From assembly GCF_000971115.1 (NCBI RefSeq), contig NZ_BBLV01000001.1, forward strand, positions 242,735-306,734: 64,000 nt of DNA, written 5' to 3'. Positions 28,342 to 36,375 of the stretch are shown here, piece by piece; within the stretch, counting starts at the first letter, position 1, and each line of letters begins with the position of its first letter. This DNA comes from Demequina gelatinilytica (GTDB taxonomy: Bacteria; Actinomycetota; Actinomycetes; Actinomycetales; Demequinaceae). The notes beneath the pieces are model-generated. The model ran no database searches and was not told the DNA's origin. It saw only the letters and a list, made by a program, of their open reading frames with translations. The translations under genes and the position numbers were made by a program.

Positions 28342-29933
28342 GCGCACCCGTGGTCGGCGCACCTCTCCTGCTCCGCACCTCGATCAAGCACGAGGCACGC
28401 AGCTTCGCGCCATGGATCGCGATCGCCACCGTCCTGTCCGCGTCATCCGTCCTCGTCTATCCGTGGGTGTTCCCCACGGAGGCGGACCGCGAGGGACTCG
28501 CAACGCTCGTCGGATCCAACCCGGCGCTCGGCCTAATCTTCGGTCCGGCGTTCGACGTCAGCACCGCCGACGGCTTCAACGCATGGCGCACGCTGGCGCT
28601 CGGCGGCCTGCTCACCGCGCTCGGTGCGATCTTCGTCGTCACGAAGGCCACCCGCGGCCAGGAGGACTCCGGTCAGGCCGAACTGCTCGCCTCGGGCGTG
28701 TTGGGACGCTCGTCGAGGCTTCTCACGGCCGTCGCCATGGGCCTGATCATGTCCATCATCGTCGGCATCGTCGCCGCGGTCGTCACCCTGCTGTGCGGTG
28801 GCGGCACCGAGGCGACGCTGCTGTTGTGCGCGACGTACACGGCAACCGGCTGGATGGGAACGGGCTTCGCCGCAGTGACTTCACAGCTCGGTGCCGAGGC
28901 GCGCGCGTCCAGCTCCATGGCCGTCGGGGTGATGGGTGTGCTTTTCATCCTGCGCGGCTTCACCTACTCGGTGGAGGCGGCCGACTGGGCCCTGTGGATC
29001 AATCCGCTCGCGTGGATGACCGAGACCAAGCCCGCGGTCGAGAACAACTGGTGGCCCCTTTGGTTGGCCGTCGCGCTGACGCTGGTGCTCCTCGTCGTGG
29101 CCTTCGCCCTGCAGGCACGCCGAGACTTCGGCCAGGGAGCGATCGCACCCGCCCCCGGGCCCGCACGGGGCCGGGCACGCACACCCCTTGCCCTCGCGCT
29201 CAAGCTCAACCGAGGCACGCTCATCGTCTGGGCGACCGGCTTCGCAGTCCTCGGTGTCGTGTTCGGCTACTTCACGACCGCGATCACGGATCTCCTCGCC
29301 GGCGATTCTGGCATCGGCCAGGTGCTCGCTTCCGGAGCCCAGAGCCCCGCCGACGTGTTCGGCGCGTTCGTCGCGACCGTGGTGAACCTCATCGGCATCT
29401 TCGCATCGATCGCCTGCGTGCAGATCATCCTTCGGGTACGCAAGGAGGAGATGGATGACCGCGTGGAGCCGCTCATCGCGACGCCCACCTCGCGCGCCCG
29501 GTACTACGCGAGCAACGTCGTCGTCGCGATGGGCGCGGCCGTCGCGTTCCTCGTCATCGCCGGCGTCATCGTCGCAGGGTTCGCGTCCAGCGCCGACATC
29601 GGCGTGACCTACGGCCAGGCCTTCGGGCAGGCGCTGGCGACGATCCCGGCCGTGTGGACCGTGATCGCTGTCGCGGTCGCCGTCGTCGGCGCGCGTCCCA
29701 AGGTGTCCATCGCCGCATGGGCAGGAGTGCTGCTGTCCTTCGGCCTGACGCTCCTGGGTCCGACCTTCGGCCTTGACGACTGGGTCCTCGCGATAAGCCC
29801 GTTCTACCACGTGCCCGCGGTGGCCACCTCGACCGTCGAGTGGGCCGGCCTCGGCGTCGTATTCCTCGTCGGCGCGGCCCTGGTCACCGTCGGATTCGCA
29901 GGATTCCGCCGACGCGACCTCGCAACAACCTGA
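28338..29933 (+). CDS. Large ABC exporter permease (polyketide-antibiotic exporter type)
   Basis: A 531-residue membrane protein with about twelve helices in two ABC-2-like halves, joined near residue 270 by a Pro/Ala/Arg-rich loop. This is the double-length permease found with TetR-regulated exporters described for antibiotic or polyketide efflux in actinobacteria. It works with the ATPase encoded at 27430-28341 (4-nt overlap). A strong 16-bp hairpin follows at 29941. The substrate is unknown. The in-frame extension upstream to 27702 is a shadow of the ATPase gene. Confidence 0.9.
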   Translation: MSAPVVGAPLLLRTSIKHEARSFAPWIAIATVLSASSVLVYPWVFPTEADREGLATLVGSNPALGLIFGPAFDVSTADGFNAWRTLALGGLLTALGAIFVVTKATRGQEDSGQAELLASGVLGRSSRLLTAVAMGLIMSIIVGIVAAVVTLLCGGGTEATLLLCATYTATGWMGTGFAAVTSQLGAEARASSSMAVGVMGVLFILRGFTYSVEAADWALWINPLAWMTETKPAVENNWWPLWLAVALTLVLLVVAFALQARRDFGQGAIAPAPGPARGRARTPLALALKLNRGTLIVWATGFAVLGVVFGYFTTAITDLLAGDSGIGQVLASGAQSPADVFGAFVATVVNLIGIFASIACVQIILRVRKEEMDDRVEPLIATPTSRARYYASNVVVAMGAAVAFLVIAGVIVAGFASSADIGVTYGQAFGQALATIPAVWTVIAVAVAVVGARPKVSIAAWAGVLLSFGLTLLGPTFGLDDWVLAISPFYHVPAVATSTVEWAGLGVVFLVGAALVTVGFAGFRRRDLATT

Positions 29934-29940
29934 TCCGCCC

Positions 29941-29982
29941 GGCGTGGGTCCCAGGACGCATGACGTTCCTGGGACCCACGCC
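29941..29982 (+). terminator. Strong hairpin terminator after ABC exporter 2
   Basis: A perfect 16-bp inverted repeat (GGCGTGGGTCCCAGGA and its complement) with a 10-nt loop, 8 nt after the permease stop. Only a short T run (TTT, 29991) follows, as usual in GC-rich genomes. Confidence 0.8.
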
Positions 29983-30045
29983 GCTCGCACTTTAGGCGTC
30001 GGCACACGTCGGCCAAGGGCCGAATACCAGCGAAGGGGTTCAACA

Positions 30046-31620
30046 GTGGCGGAGCCAGGTCTCGCGACGACAGAGCGCCGCCGGTCCTTCGAGCCGATCG
30101 CATTCGCGATAGCGGTCGTGTCTTACGTCTTGTGGACGTACGGAGTGATTTCCGGTTGGGCTGATCGCACGGTTGACACGTGGTTCGGTCCGTCGGATCT
30201 CGACCCCCGATCGCACATGGGACAGATCGCTGAAGCGTTCGCCCTAGTGACCAACCCCTTCCTCATCGCGGTGATCATGGCGGTGCTCGCTCTTCGGTCG
30301 TTCCGGCGACGGCAGCGCCACCTCGCGGTCGCGTTTCTGATCGCACTGCTCGGTTTGCCTGCGTGGCAGATCAACCGGGTCCTGATTGACCGCCCACGTC
30401 CCCCATCTGAGTTCGACGACTCGATCTCGGCGATCGGCGCGTCATACCCGTCGGGCCACGTGCTCACGGTCACGATCGTCCTCTGGGTCCTCGTCACCGT
30501 CGCGAACATGCAGCGCCGGTCCCCCACCGCAAGCAACCTGCGCCGCGCGCTCGGTCTCACCTTGATCGTTGCCACGTGCGCAGACCAATGGGCGATGAAC
30601 AATGCGCGGCTGTCCGACATGGTCGGGGGCTGGTTGTTCGGCGCGATTGTCGCCGCCGGTGCGCTGTGGGTCAGCGGCATTCACGTGCTCACGCAGACCC
30701 TGCGCCCGATCGCGCCGGACGCACCCCGGGGCAAGCGTGCCGCGATCATCTACAACCCCACCAAGGTCCTCGAGCTCGATCTCTTCCACCGACGAGTCGC
30801 GCACGCCATGGCGCAGGCCGGGTGGGAGACCCCACTGTGGCTCGAAACGCAACGCGACGACCCGGGCCGCGGCATGGCGGAAGATGCGCTGGCCAAGGGA
30901 GTCGACGTGGTGCTCGTCGCGGGCGGCGATGGCACCGTGAGGACCGTCTGTGCGGCCATGGCACACACGGGCATCCCGGTCGCGATCATCCCCGCCGGCA
31001 CCGGCAACCTCCTCGGGCGAAACCTCGGCGTGCCGCTAGATGAAGACGAAGCTCTGGACGCCGCACTCCACGGGGAGCCGACGCCGGTCGACATGGCGCA
31101 TTGGGAGGGTGGCGGCGCGAGCGAGTCGTTCGTGGTCATGGCCGGCGTTGGCCTGGACGCGCAGATTATGCGCGACACCGATCCCCGGCTGAAGCGCGTC
31201 GTCAGAAGTGGCGCGTACGTCGTGGCGGGCATCCGGCAGGTCGCCGCCGAACCGTTCCACGCAAAGGTCACCGTCGACGGTCGAGTCGTTCACGACGGCA
31301 AAGCACTGATGACACTGGTGGGGAACGTTGGACAGCTACAGGGCGGGGTCAACCTCCTCCCCGAAGCCACCCCGAATGACGGCCGCATCCACATCCTCAT
31401 CGCCCGAGGCGAAGGCGTTCGCGGCATGATGCGTCTGGTGGCGGCCATCCGGCGCGACGGTCCGGCGTCGCCAATGCGACGCTTCTCAGGACGACGTATC
31501 GACGTACAACTCGACCGCGAGGTCGCCTTTCAGCTCGACGGCGACGCTGCCGGCACCGCGAGCTCATTCCACGCGGAGGCGAAAACTGCTGCACTTCTCG
31601 TCATGGGCCCGCGCGAGTAG
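30046..31620 (+). CDS. PAP2-like / diacylglycerol-kinase-like fusion protein
   Basis: A 524-residue membrane protein. Residues 15-215 form a PAP2 phosphatase fold with about six helices. Residues 230-524 form a lipid-kinase domain (GGDGTVRT at 293-300, PAGTGNLLGRNL) like DgkB/YegS. Fusions of this kind act on membrane lipids. In the PAP2 part, motif 1 has Arg111 in place of Lys (RVLIDRPRP) and motif 2 PSGH (135-138) is present. Motif 3 reads ARLSD (187-191) where HxxxD with the catalytic His is expected, so the phosphatase half may be inactive. The GTG start has AAGGGG upstream; it stands between two spacers. Confidence 0.87.
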   Translation: MAEPGLATTERRRSFEPIAFAIAVVSYVLWTYGVISGWADRTVDTWFGPSDLDPRSHMGQIAEAFALVTNPFLIAVIMAVLALRSFRRRQRHLAVAFLIALLGLPAWQINRVLIDRPRPPSEFDDSISAIGASYPSGHVLTVTIVLWVLVTVANMQRRSPTASNLRRALGLTLIVATCADQWAMNNARLSDMVGGWLFGAIVAAGALWVSGIHVLTQTLRPIAPDAPRGKRAAIIYNPTKVLELDLFHRRVAHAMAQAGWETPLWLETQRDDPGRGMAEDALAKGVDVVLVAGGDGTVRTVCAAMAHTGIPVAIIPAGTGNLLGRNLGVPLDEDEALDAALHGEPTPVDMAHWEGGGASESFVVMAGVGLDAQIMRDTDPRLKRVVRSGAYVVAGIRQVAAEPFHAKVTVDGRVVHDGKALMTLVGNVGQLQGGVNLLPEATPNDGRIHILIARGEGVRGMMRLVAAIRRDGPASPMRRFSGRRIDVQLDREVAFQLDGDAAGTASSFHAEAKTAALLVMGPRE

Positions 31621-31840
31621 AGCTGACAGCACCTCGTCTTAGCCACGAGGCGCGAACCGTTGTGTGGTGACAGCTCTCGGCGGCGATCCGGACCCACACG
31701 CGAGCCTGAAGACAGAACTCCTGAGAGTCCGTAGCGGGGCACCTGACCTCCGGCAATTCCCGGCGTCTGGGCGTATCCGCGAGGTTGCTGGACCAGTACG
31801 CTCGCGCTCAGAACCCGCAAGCACCGAAGGAGTCCCTGAC

Positions 31841-32764
31841 ATGTCCACTGAAGGCGGAACGAAGGCGGTCGTAGCGGCGCTCTCGGCGAACCTCGGCATC
31901 GCCGTGACGAAGTTCGGCGCATGGGCGCTGACCGGCTCCTCCTCGATGCTCGCAGAAGCGATCCACTCGGTGGCGGACTCCGGAAACCAGGTGCTCCTGC
32001 TTGTCGGCGGCAAGGCTTCCAAGCGCGAGGCGACCGAGGAGCACCCGTTTGGCTTCGCTCGCTACCGGTACTACTACGCCTTCCTCGTTGCTGTGGTCCT
32101 GTTCACGGTCGGTGGCCTGTTCGCCCTGTACGAGGCATGGCACAAGTGGCAGCACCCTGAGCCCATCGAATCCTGGCACTGGGTCCCTGTCGTGGTGCTG
32201 CTGGTCGCGATCGTGCTCGAGGGGCTGTCATTCCGCACTGCCATCCACGAGTCGAACAAGGTGCGCGGCAACTTGCCATGGACCAAGTTCGTCCGCCGGC
32301 ATCGCGCACCTGAACTTCCAGTAGTGCTCATGGAAGATGCAGGCGCATTGATCGGACTCATCTTCGCGCTGTTCGGCGTCTCGATGACCCTGATCACGGA
32401 GGACGGCCGCTGGGACGCGGTCGGGTCCGCGGCGATCGGCCTACTACTCGTCACCATTGCAGTTGTCCTCGGGAGTGAGACCCGCGAGATGCTGCTCGGC
32501 GAGTCGGCCGTGCCCGAAGACATCGACAAGATCAAGGTGGCCCTCGCCGACGCGGGATACACCGACGTCATCCACCTGCGCACCGTGCACATCGGCCCTG
32601 AGGACATCCTCGTCACGGCCAAGGTCGCAGCAGCTCCCGACGAATCTCTCGCGACGATCGTGGCGCGCACCGACGACGCAGAGGCGCGAATCAGGGCAGC
32701 GGTCCCTGCCGTGAAACTCATCTTCATCGAACCGGATGTGCGGCGAGCCCCGGACCCGGCATGA
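31841..32764 (+). CDS. Island-borne CDF cation transporter (replacement of the split host gene)
   Basis: A 307-residue cation diffusion facilitator of the ZnT9-like branch, exporting divalent metals such as Zn or Fe by proton exchange. Motifs are HSVADSGNQ in helix 2, HPFGFARYRYYYAF, ELPVVLMEDAGALIGL in helix 5 and a C-terminal domain ending VPAVKLIFIEPDV. By eye about three quarters of residues match the split host protein, with no gaps through the insertion codon. L163-M164 align with host L163-L164, where the island sits. Here the equivalent hexamer is TCATGG (32328-32333) instead of TGCTCG. ATG with GAAGGAG upstream; it has its own 220-bp leader, unlike the host copy. Confidence 0.93.
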   Translation: MSTEGGTKAVVAALSANLGIAVTKFGAWALTGSSSMLAEAIHSVADSGNQVLLLVGGKASKREATEEHPFGFARYRYYYAFLVAVVLFTVGGLFALYEAWHKWQHPEPIESWHWVPVVVLLVAIVLEGLSFRTAIHESNKVRGNLPWTKFVRRHRAPELPVVLMEDAGALIGLIFALFGVSMTLITEDGRWDAVGSAAIGLLLVTIAVVLGSETREMLLGESAVPEDIDKIKVALADAGYTDVIHLRTVHIGPEDILVTAKVAAAPDESLATIVARTDDAEARIRAAVPAVKLIFIEPDVRRAPDPA

Positions 32765-32805
32765 CCGACACGTGAAGCCGTGCGCGAGGTCAGGGCCTCG
32801 AGCCG
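32753..32805 (+). repeat. Direct repeat A, at the end of the island CDF gene
   Basis: 53 bp matching 34215-34267 at 43 positions. It begins GACCCGGC inside the last CDF codons. A further shared GTGAATGTG lies at 32850-32858 and 34301-34309. The two copies bracket the VapBC45-like pair. Confidence 0.7.
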
Positions 32806-33136
32806 TCCGGCTGCGGAGCTGGCCGCGACCGCCGATGCCCCAGGGCAACGTGAATGTGACCCGTCACCGGACCGCACGCCGCACGGCCCGTGCCGTCAAC
32901 GCTGGCAATCATGTCCGGCTAGGTGACCGAACGCGTCTAGGCCGACGGCGAACGACAACGAGACCCTCCGTCTGCGTTCGCCGGGTCGCCTTCGACCAGC
33001 GTGCGCCAGCCCCCAGAAGAGCGCACGCCGGCTGCGCGGCGACCTTGCTTGGGCACAGGTCATCGATAGTCTTCGCTTGAGCGGTGCGGCGAGGATGCCG
33101 AATAGTTGCTTGGACGGCTGGGGGCGGTGAGCGCAC
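32765..33136. other. 372-bp island spacer without a gene
   Basis: It holds the rest of direct repeat A and a region rich in short repeats. No ORF with coding character was found. It probably carries the promoter of the following toxin-antitoxin pair, but no convincing -35/-10 pair was seen. Confidence 0.5.
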
Positions 33137-33775
33137 GTGTACGACACGAAGATGGCCAGTGTGCTGACGGGAGCGACCCTTGGTCAGCTCGCGCGGTGGA
33201 GGTCGGACCTGGGCTCCCAGGGGCCGTTGCTTGAACCTGCCCATCGCGACAGTCGTAGGCACCTCTACTCCTTCGAGGACGTGGTTGCTCTCCGCGGCTA
33301 CGTCCTCCTGCGCCAGCAGACGAGCCTCCAGCGCATCCGGAAGGCAGTGCAGTACCTCAAGGAGACGCACCCCGATACGCATCTGAGCAGTCACCTGCTG
33401 AAGGTCGCTCCGGGTGGTCGCACAATCGTTTGGATGTCGGACGACGGCGAGTACGTCGATGTTGTCGAACGTCCCGGGCAACAGGGCATCCGGGTCGTGA
33501 TGCAGGCCATCTTCGGAGAGTTCGAGACTGACAGTGGGCGCGTAGTTCCAGACCTCAGCGAACCTGCGCCAGGGCTATCGATTGACATCGATACGCGCGC
33601 TGGATTCCCGGTCTTAGCGGGCACGCGACTGCCGTTCAACACGATCTCGTCACTGTCGAGGGACGGCGTGCGCGACGAGGACATCATCGAGATGTACCCG
33701 TCCGCAACGCCGCGAGGGATCGCGGGTGCAAACCAGTTCGCGAAGCTGATCGAACTCAACGCGGCCGTCGCATGA
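33137..33775 (+). CDS. VapB45-like antitoxin with MerR-like N-terminus and DUF433 domain
   Basis: A 212-residue protein. The N-terminal part (about 1-75, MASVLTGATLGQLARWRSD and FEDVVALRGYVLLR) looks like a MerR-type DNA-binding domain. The C-terminal part (about 140-212) is a DUF433 domain (DTRAGFPVLAGTRLPFNTIS). This architecture matches VapB45 (Rv2018) of Mycobacterium tuberculosis. It probably binds and neutralises the PIN-like protein encoded 4 nt overlapping downstream and represses the operon. GTG 33137 is taken; ATG 33152 is an alternative. Confidence 0.82.
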   Translation: MYDTKMASVLTGATLGQLARWRSDLGSQGPLLEPAHRDSRRHLYSFEDVVALRGYVLLRQQTSLQRIRKAVQYLKETHPDTHLSSHLLKVAPGGRTIVWMSDDGEYVDVVERPGQQGIRVVMQAIFGEFETDSGRVVPDLSEPAPGLSIDIDTRAGFPVLAGTRLPFNTISSLSRDGVRDEDIIEMYPSATPRGIAGANQFAKLIELNAAVA

Positions 33776-34203
33776 ACATCCTGCTCGACGAGAACGTTCC
33801 GCGACCACTCGTGGCGATGGTGAAAAAGCTGCTGCCCGAGCACAGAGTCGATCACGTCGCAGAGATCGGATGGTCGGGGAAGCCCGATGTAGCTCTCCTG
33901 AATGACGCGAGCCACCGATACGAGACCTTCATAACGAACGACTCAAGCCAGTACATGGACCCCAAGGAATGCCAAGCCATCAAGGCGAGTCGCCTCCATC
34001 ACGTGACCTACAAGATGCCGAAGGACGGCCTGGACGGCCTCGCCCTCGCAGCGGGGGCCATCACTGCAGGCGTGCGCGGGTTGATCGAGCGCCTTGAGAG
34101 CGCGCCGTCACAACGGATCGCAACGATCGTTGGGATCGGCACCGGAGAACGGTTCAGGGTCGTCGATCCCGCAACCAACCCGCCCAGCAACTACTGGAGC
34201 TAG
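33772..34203 (+). CDS. VapC45-like DUF5615 PIN-domain toxin
   Basis: A 143-residue PIN-like protein of the DUF5615 family, starting MNILLDENVPRPLV with the acidic pair (D6/E7) near the N-terminus and FITNDSSQY in the middle. It resembles VapC45 (Rv2019), a predicted RNase toxin. The ATG overlaps the antitoxin stop by four bases, the usual coupling. The pair lies at the right end of the island and may stabilise it. Toxicity is inferred from family only. Confidence 0.82.
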   Translation: MNILLDENVPRPLVAMVKKLLPEHRVDHVAEIGWSGKPDVALLNDASHRYETFITNDSSQYMDPKECQAIKASRLHHVTYKMPKDGLDGLALAAGAITAGVRGLIERLESAPSQRIATIVGIGTGERFRVVDPATNPPSNYWS

Positions 34204-34214
34204 CGCATTCGGCT

Positions 34215-34267
34215 GACCCGGCGTGGCCCACGCGTGAGGCTGTGCGCGAGGTCAGACCCTCGATGCG
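34215..34267 (+). repeat. Direct repeat B, near the island right end
   Basis: The second copy of the 53-bp repeat (43/53 matches to 32753-32805). It starts 12 nt after the toxin stop and 124 nt before the right core. It may mark the ancestral right end next to the CDF gene. Confidence 0.7.
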
Positions 34268-34390
34268 GGTGGCGGATGACTTGGCGTCACGGGGGCGCAA
34301 GTGAATGTGTAACCAACACCTGCGGGTTACACACAGCGAGTTATTACTACAGGAAAGACTGTCAACCACATGCTGTGTTGGTACGTAGAG

Positions 34391-34396
34391 CGAGCA
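34391..34396. repeat. Right core repeat CGAGCA (attachment site)
   Basis: Identical to 16728-16733. On the island side it is preceded by CGTAGAG, the inverted partner of CTCTATG at the left end. On the host side the CDF codons continue. Confidence 0.8.
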
Positions 34397-34883
34397 GGAC
34401 CACGGGAAGCTCGGGCGAGCGTGAGCGGCGGATGAAGCGCCCCCAGCCGACGTTGCCGCGGATCTTGTTGGACTCGATGATCGCGGTGCGGAAGGACATG
34501 CCCTCGAGCGCCATCGCGACCAGCAGCACCACCACGGGCACCCACTGCCACGACTCGATCGCCTCGGGATGCTGCCACTTGTGCCACGCCTCGTACAGCG
34601 CGAAGCACCCGCCGAGCGTGAACAGCACCACGGCGACGATGAAGGCGTAGAAGTACCGGTAGCGCGCGTAGCCGAACGGGTGGTCGGGCGTCGCCTCCTG
34701 GCGCGCCTTGCGCGCGCCCAGGAGCAGCAGCAGCTGGTTGCCGGAGTCCGCCACCGAGTGGATGGCCTCCGCGAGCATGGACGATGCGCCCGTGAGGCCC
34801 CACGCGGCGAACTTGGTGACGCCGATGCCCAGGTTGGCGCTCAGCGCCGCGATGACGGCCTTGTTGCCGCCCTCGGTGGACAC
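34391..34883 (-). pseudogene. 5' half of the split CDF cation transporter gene
   Basis: Codons 1-164 of the host cation diffusion facilitator, from GTG at 34883 to ELPVVLL, then interrupted by the island. Motifs HSVADSGNQ and HPFGYARYRYFYAF are intact. The open frame runs 29 bases into the island, adding nine foreign residues and ending at 34362. The GTG follows the manB TGA with no gap, so it was translated as the second gene of a manB-CDF unit. The product would lack the last two helices and C-terminal domain and is expected to be non-functional. Together with 16276-16733 it gives a 314-residue protein. Confidence 0.92.
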
Positions 34884-36317
34884 TCAGGCCTCCCTGATGA
34901 CGGCGAGGACCTCGTCGCGCTTGCGCTCCATGAGCGCGGCGCCGTCGGCCTCCGAGTTGAGGCGCAGCAGCGGCTCCGTGTTGGAGGGGCGCACGTTGAA
35001 CCACCAGCGCTCGCCCTCGCCCGGGGCGGGCCAGTGCTCGACCGTGAGGCCGTCGAACTCGTCCGAGTAGACGTCCTCGGTGACGAACGCCGCCTTGACG
35101 CGCGCGAGCGCGTCCGGCACCGAGTCGACCGTCGAGTTGATCTCGCCCGACGCGATGTACGGCTCGTGCTGCGCGATCATCGCGGACAGCGGGCCGTCCT
35201 GCGAGCCGAGCGCTGCAAGCACGTGCATCGCCGCGATCATCCCGGAGTCCGCGTAGAAGAAGTCGCGGAAGTAGAAGTGGCCCGAGTGCTCGCCGCCGAA
35301 GACCGCGTTGAGGCGCGCCATCTCCGCCTTGATGAAGCTGTGCCCCACGCGCGAGCGCACCGGGGTCGCACCCGCCGCGGCGAGCTGCTCGCGGACGGCA
35401 CGGGAGGAGATGAGGTTGTGGATCACGGTCGGCTGCGCGTCCGGGTCGGCCGCGAGCTCGCGCGCGGTCTCGCGCAGGCCCACCAGGCACGTGATCGCGG
35501 AGGGGGTGACCACCTCGCCGCGCTCGTCGATGACGAAGCAGCGGTCCGCGTCGCCGTCGAACGCGAGCCCGATGTCCGCGCCGTGCTCCTTGACCGCCGC
35601 CTGGAGGTCCACGAGCGTCGACGAGTCGAGCGGGTTGGCCTCGTGGTTCGGGAACGTGCCGTCGAGCTCGAAGTAGAGCGGGATGATCTCGAGCGGGAGC
35701 TCGGGCAGCCCCTTGGCCGTGCCGAGCACCGCCGGCACCGTGTAGCCGGCCATCGCGTTCGCGGCGTCGACCACGACCTTGAGCGGGCGGATGCCGTCGA
35801 GCGGCACCAGGGAGCGCACGAAGGCGCCGTACTCGCCCACCATGTCGCGCATCGTCTCCGTGCCGGGCGTCTCCGCGGCCGCGGGCGGCTCGACCAGGTA
35901 CTGCGACGCGAGGGCGCGCACGTCCGCGAGACCCGAGTTCTCGCCCACGGCGCGGGCGCGGCTGCGGCACAGCTTCATGCCGTTGTAGGCGGCCGGGTTG
36001 TGGCTCGCGGTGATCATGACGCCCGGGATGTCGAGCGCGCCGGACGCGTGGTAGAGCCCGTCGGTCGAGCACAGGCCGATGCGCACCACGTCGACGCCCC
36101 GCGCGGTCAGGCCCGCGGCGACGGCGTCCGCGAGCCCGGGCCCGCTGTCGCGCATGTCGTGACCGATCGCCACGGTGGTCTCGCCGTCGGGCAGCACGAT
36201 CGCGTCCGCGAACGCGGCGCCGATGGCGGTGGCGATCTCGAGCGTGAGGGTCTCCCCCACGATGCCTCGGACGTCGTACGACTTGATGAGCTGGGACAGG
36301 TCAGGTGCGGTCGTCAC
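34884..36317 (-). CDS. manB: Phosphomannomutase/phosphoglucomutase
   Basis: A 477-residue alpha-D-phosphohexomutase that interconverts hexose 1- and 6-phosphates for GDP-mannose and cell-wall glycan synthesis. The catalytic phosphoserine loop is TASHNPAAYNGMK, the Mg loop DGDADR, the sugar loop GEHSGHFYF and the phosphate loop RPSNTEPLLR. The GTG start at 36317 lies six bases after a TAACCT box, suggesting a leaderless message. Its stop abuts the GTG of the split CDF gene. Confidence 0.93.
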   Translation of the reverse strand: MTTAPDLSQLIKSYDVRGIVGETLTLEIATAIGAAFADAIVLPDGETTVAIGHDMRDSGPGLADAVAAGLTARGVDVVRIGLCSTDGLYHASGALDIPGVMITASHNPAAYNGMKLCRSRARAVGENSGLADVRALASQYLVEPPAAAETPGTETMRDMVGEYGAFVRSLVPLDGIRPLKVVVDAANAMAGYTVPAVLGTAKGLPELPLEIIPLYFELDGTFPNHEANPLDSSTLVDLQAAVKEHGADIGLAFDGDADRCFVIDERGEVVTPSAITCLVGLRETARELAADPDAQPTVIHNLISSRAVREQLAAAGATPVRSRVGHSFIKAEMARLNAVFGGEHSGHFYFRDFFYADSGMIAAMHVLAALGSQDGPLSAMIAQHEPYIASGEINSTVDSVPDALARVKAAFVTEDVYSDEFDGLTVEHWPAPGEGERWWFNVRPSNTEPLLRLNSEADGAALMERKRDEVLAVIREA

Positions 36318-36323
36318 GGGGTC

Positions 36324-36329
36324 AGGTTA
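36324..36329 (-). promoter_or_regulatory. Predicted -10 box of manB
   Basis: TAACCT (minus strand), 6 nt before the manB GTG. This fits the TANNNT leaderless pattern seen repeatedly here. Confidence 0.45.
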
Positions 36330-36375
36330 GCGGGACGTCGCGAGCCCTGTCCTTAGCGAAGGCTTGTTTATCCCT

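Larger units (their letters stand above)
16734..34396. mobile_element. Tn554-like transposon inserted in a CDF gene and carrying a replacement CDF
   Basis: About 17,663 bp including one core copy. The ends are defined by host reading-frame continuity and by a flanking CGAGCA hexamer, with short inverted ends CTCTATG / CTCTACG inside. The left end carries overlapping tnpA, tnpB and tnpC. Cargo is two small unknown genes, a peroxiredoxin-like gene, an oxidoreductase, two ABC exporters with TetR regulators, a PAP2/kinase fusion, a full-length CDF gene and a VapBC45-like pair. Its GC content and third-position GC look lower than the host genes. Removing it restores an open 314-codon CDF gene. Excision should yield a site containing GTCCTGCTCGAGGAC. 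Confidence 0.88.

Noticed and set aside
27315..28391. 562-codon version of TetR 2
   Set aside because: The extra residues are antisense to the ABC ATPase gene. The HTH protein starts at GTG 27314.
16734..34396. Island as a prophage or ICE integrated at a tRNA gene
   Set aside because: No tRNA, phage structural, relaxase or conjugation genes are present. The ends split a protein gene and the recombinase triplet is of Tn554 type.
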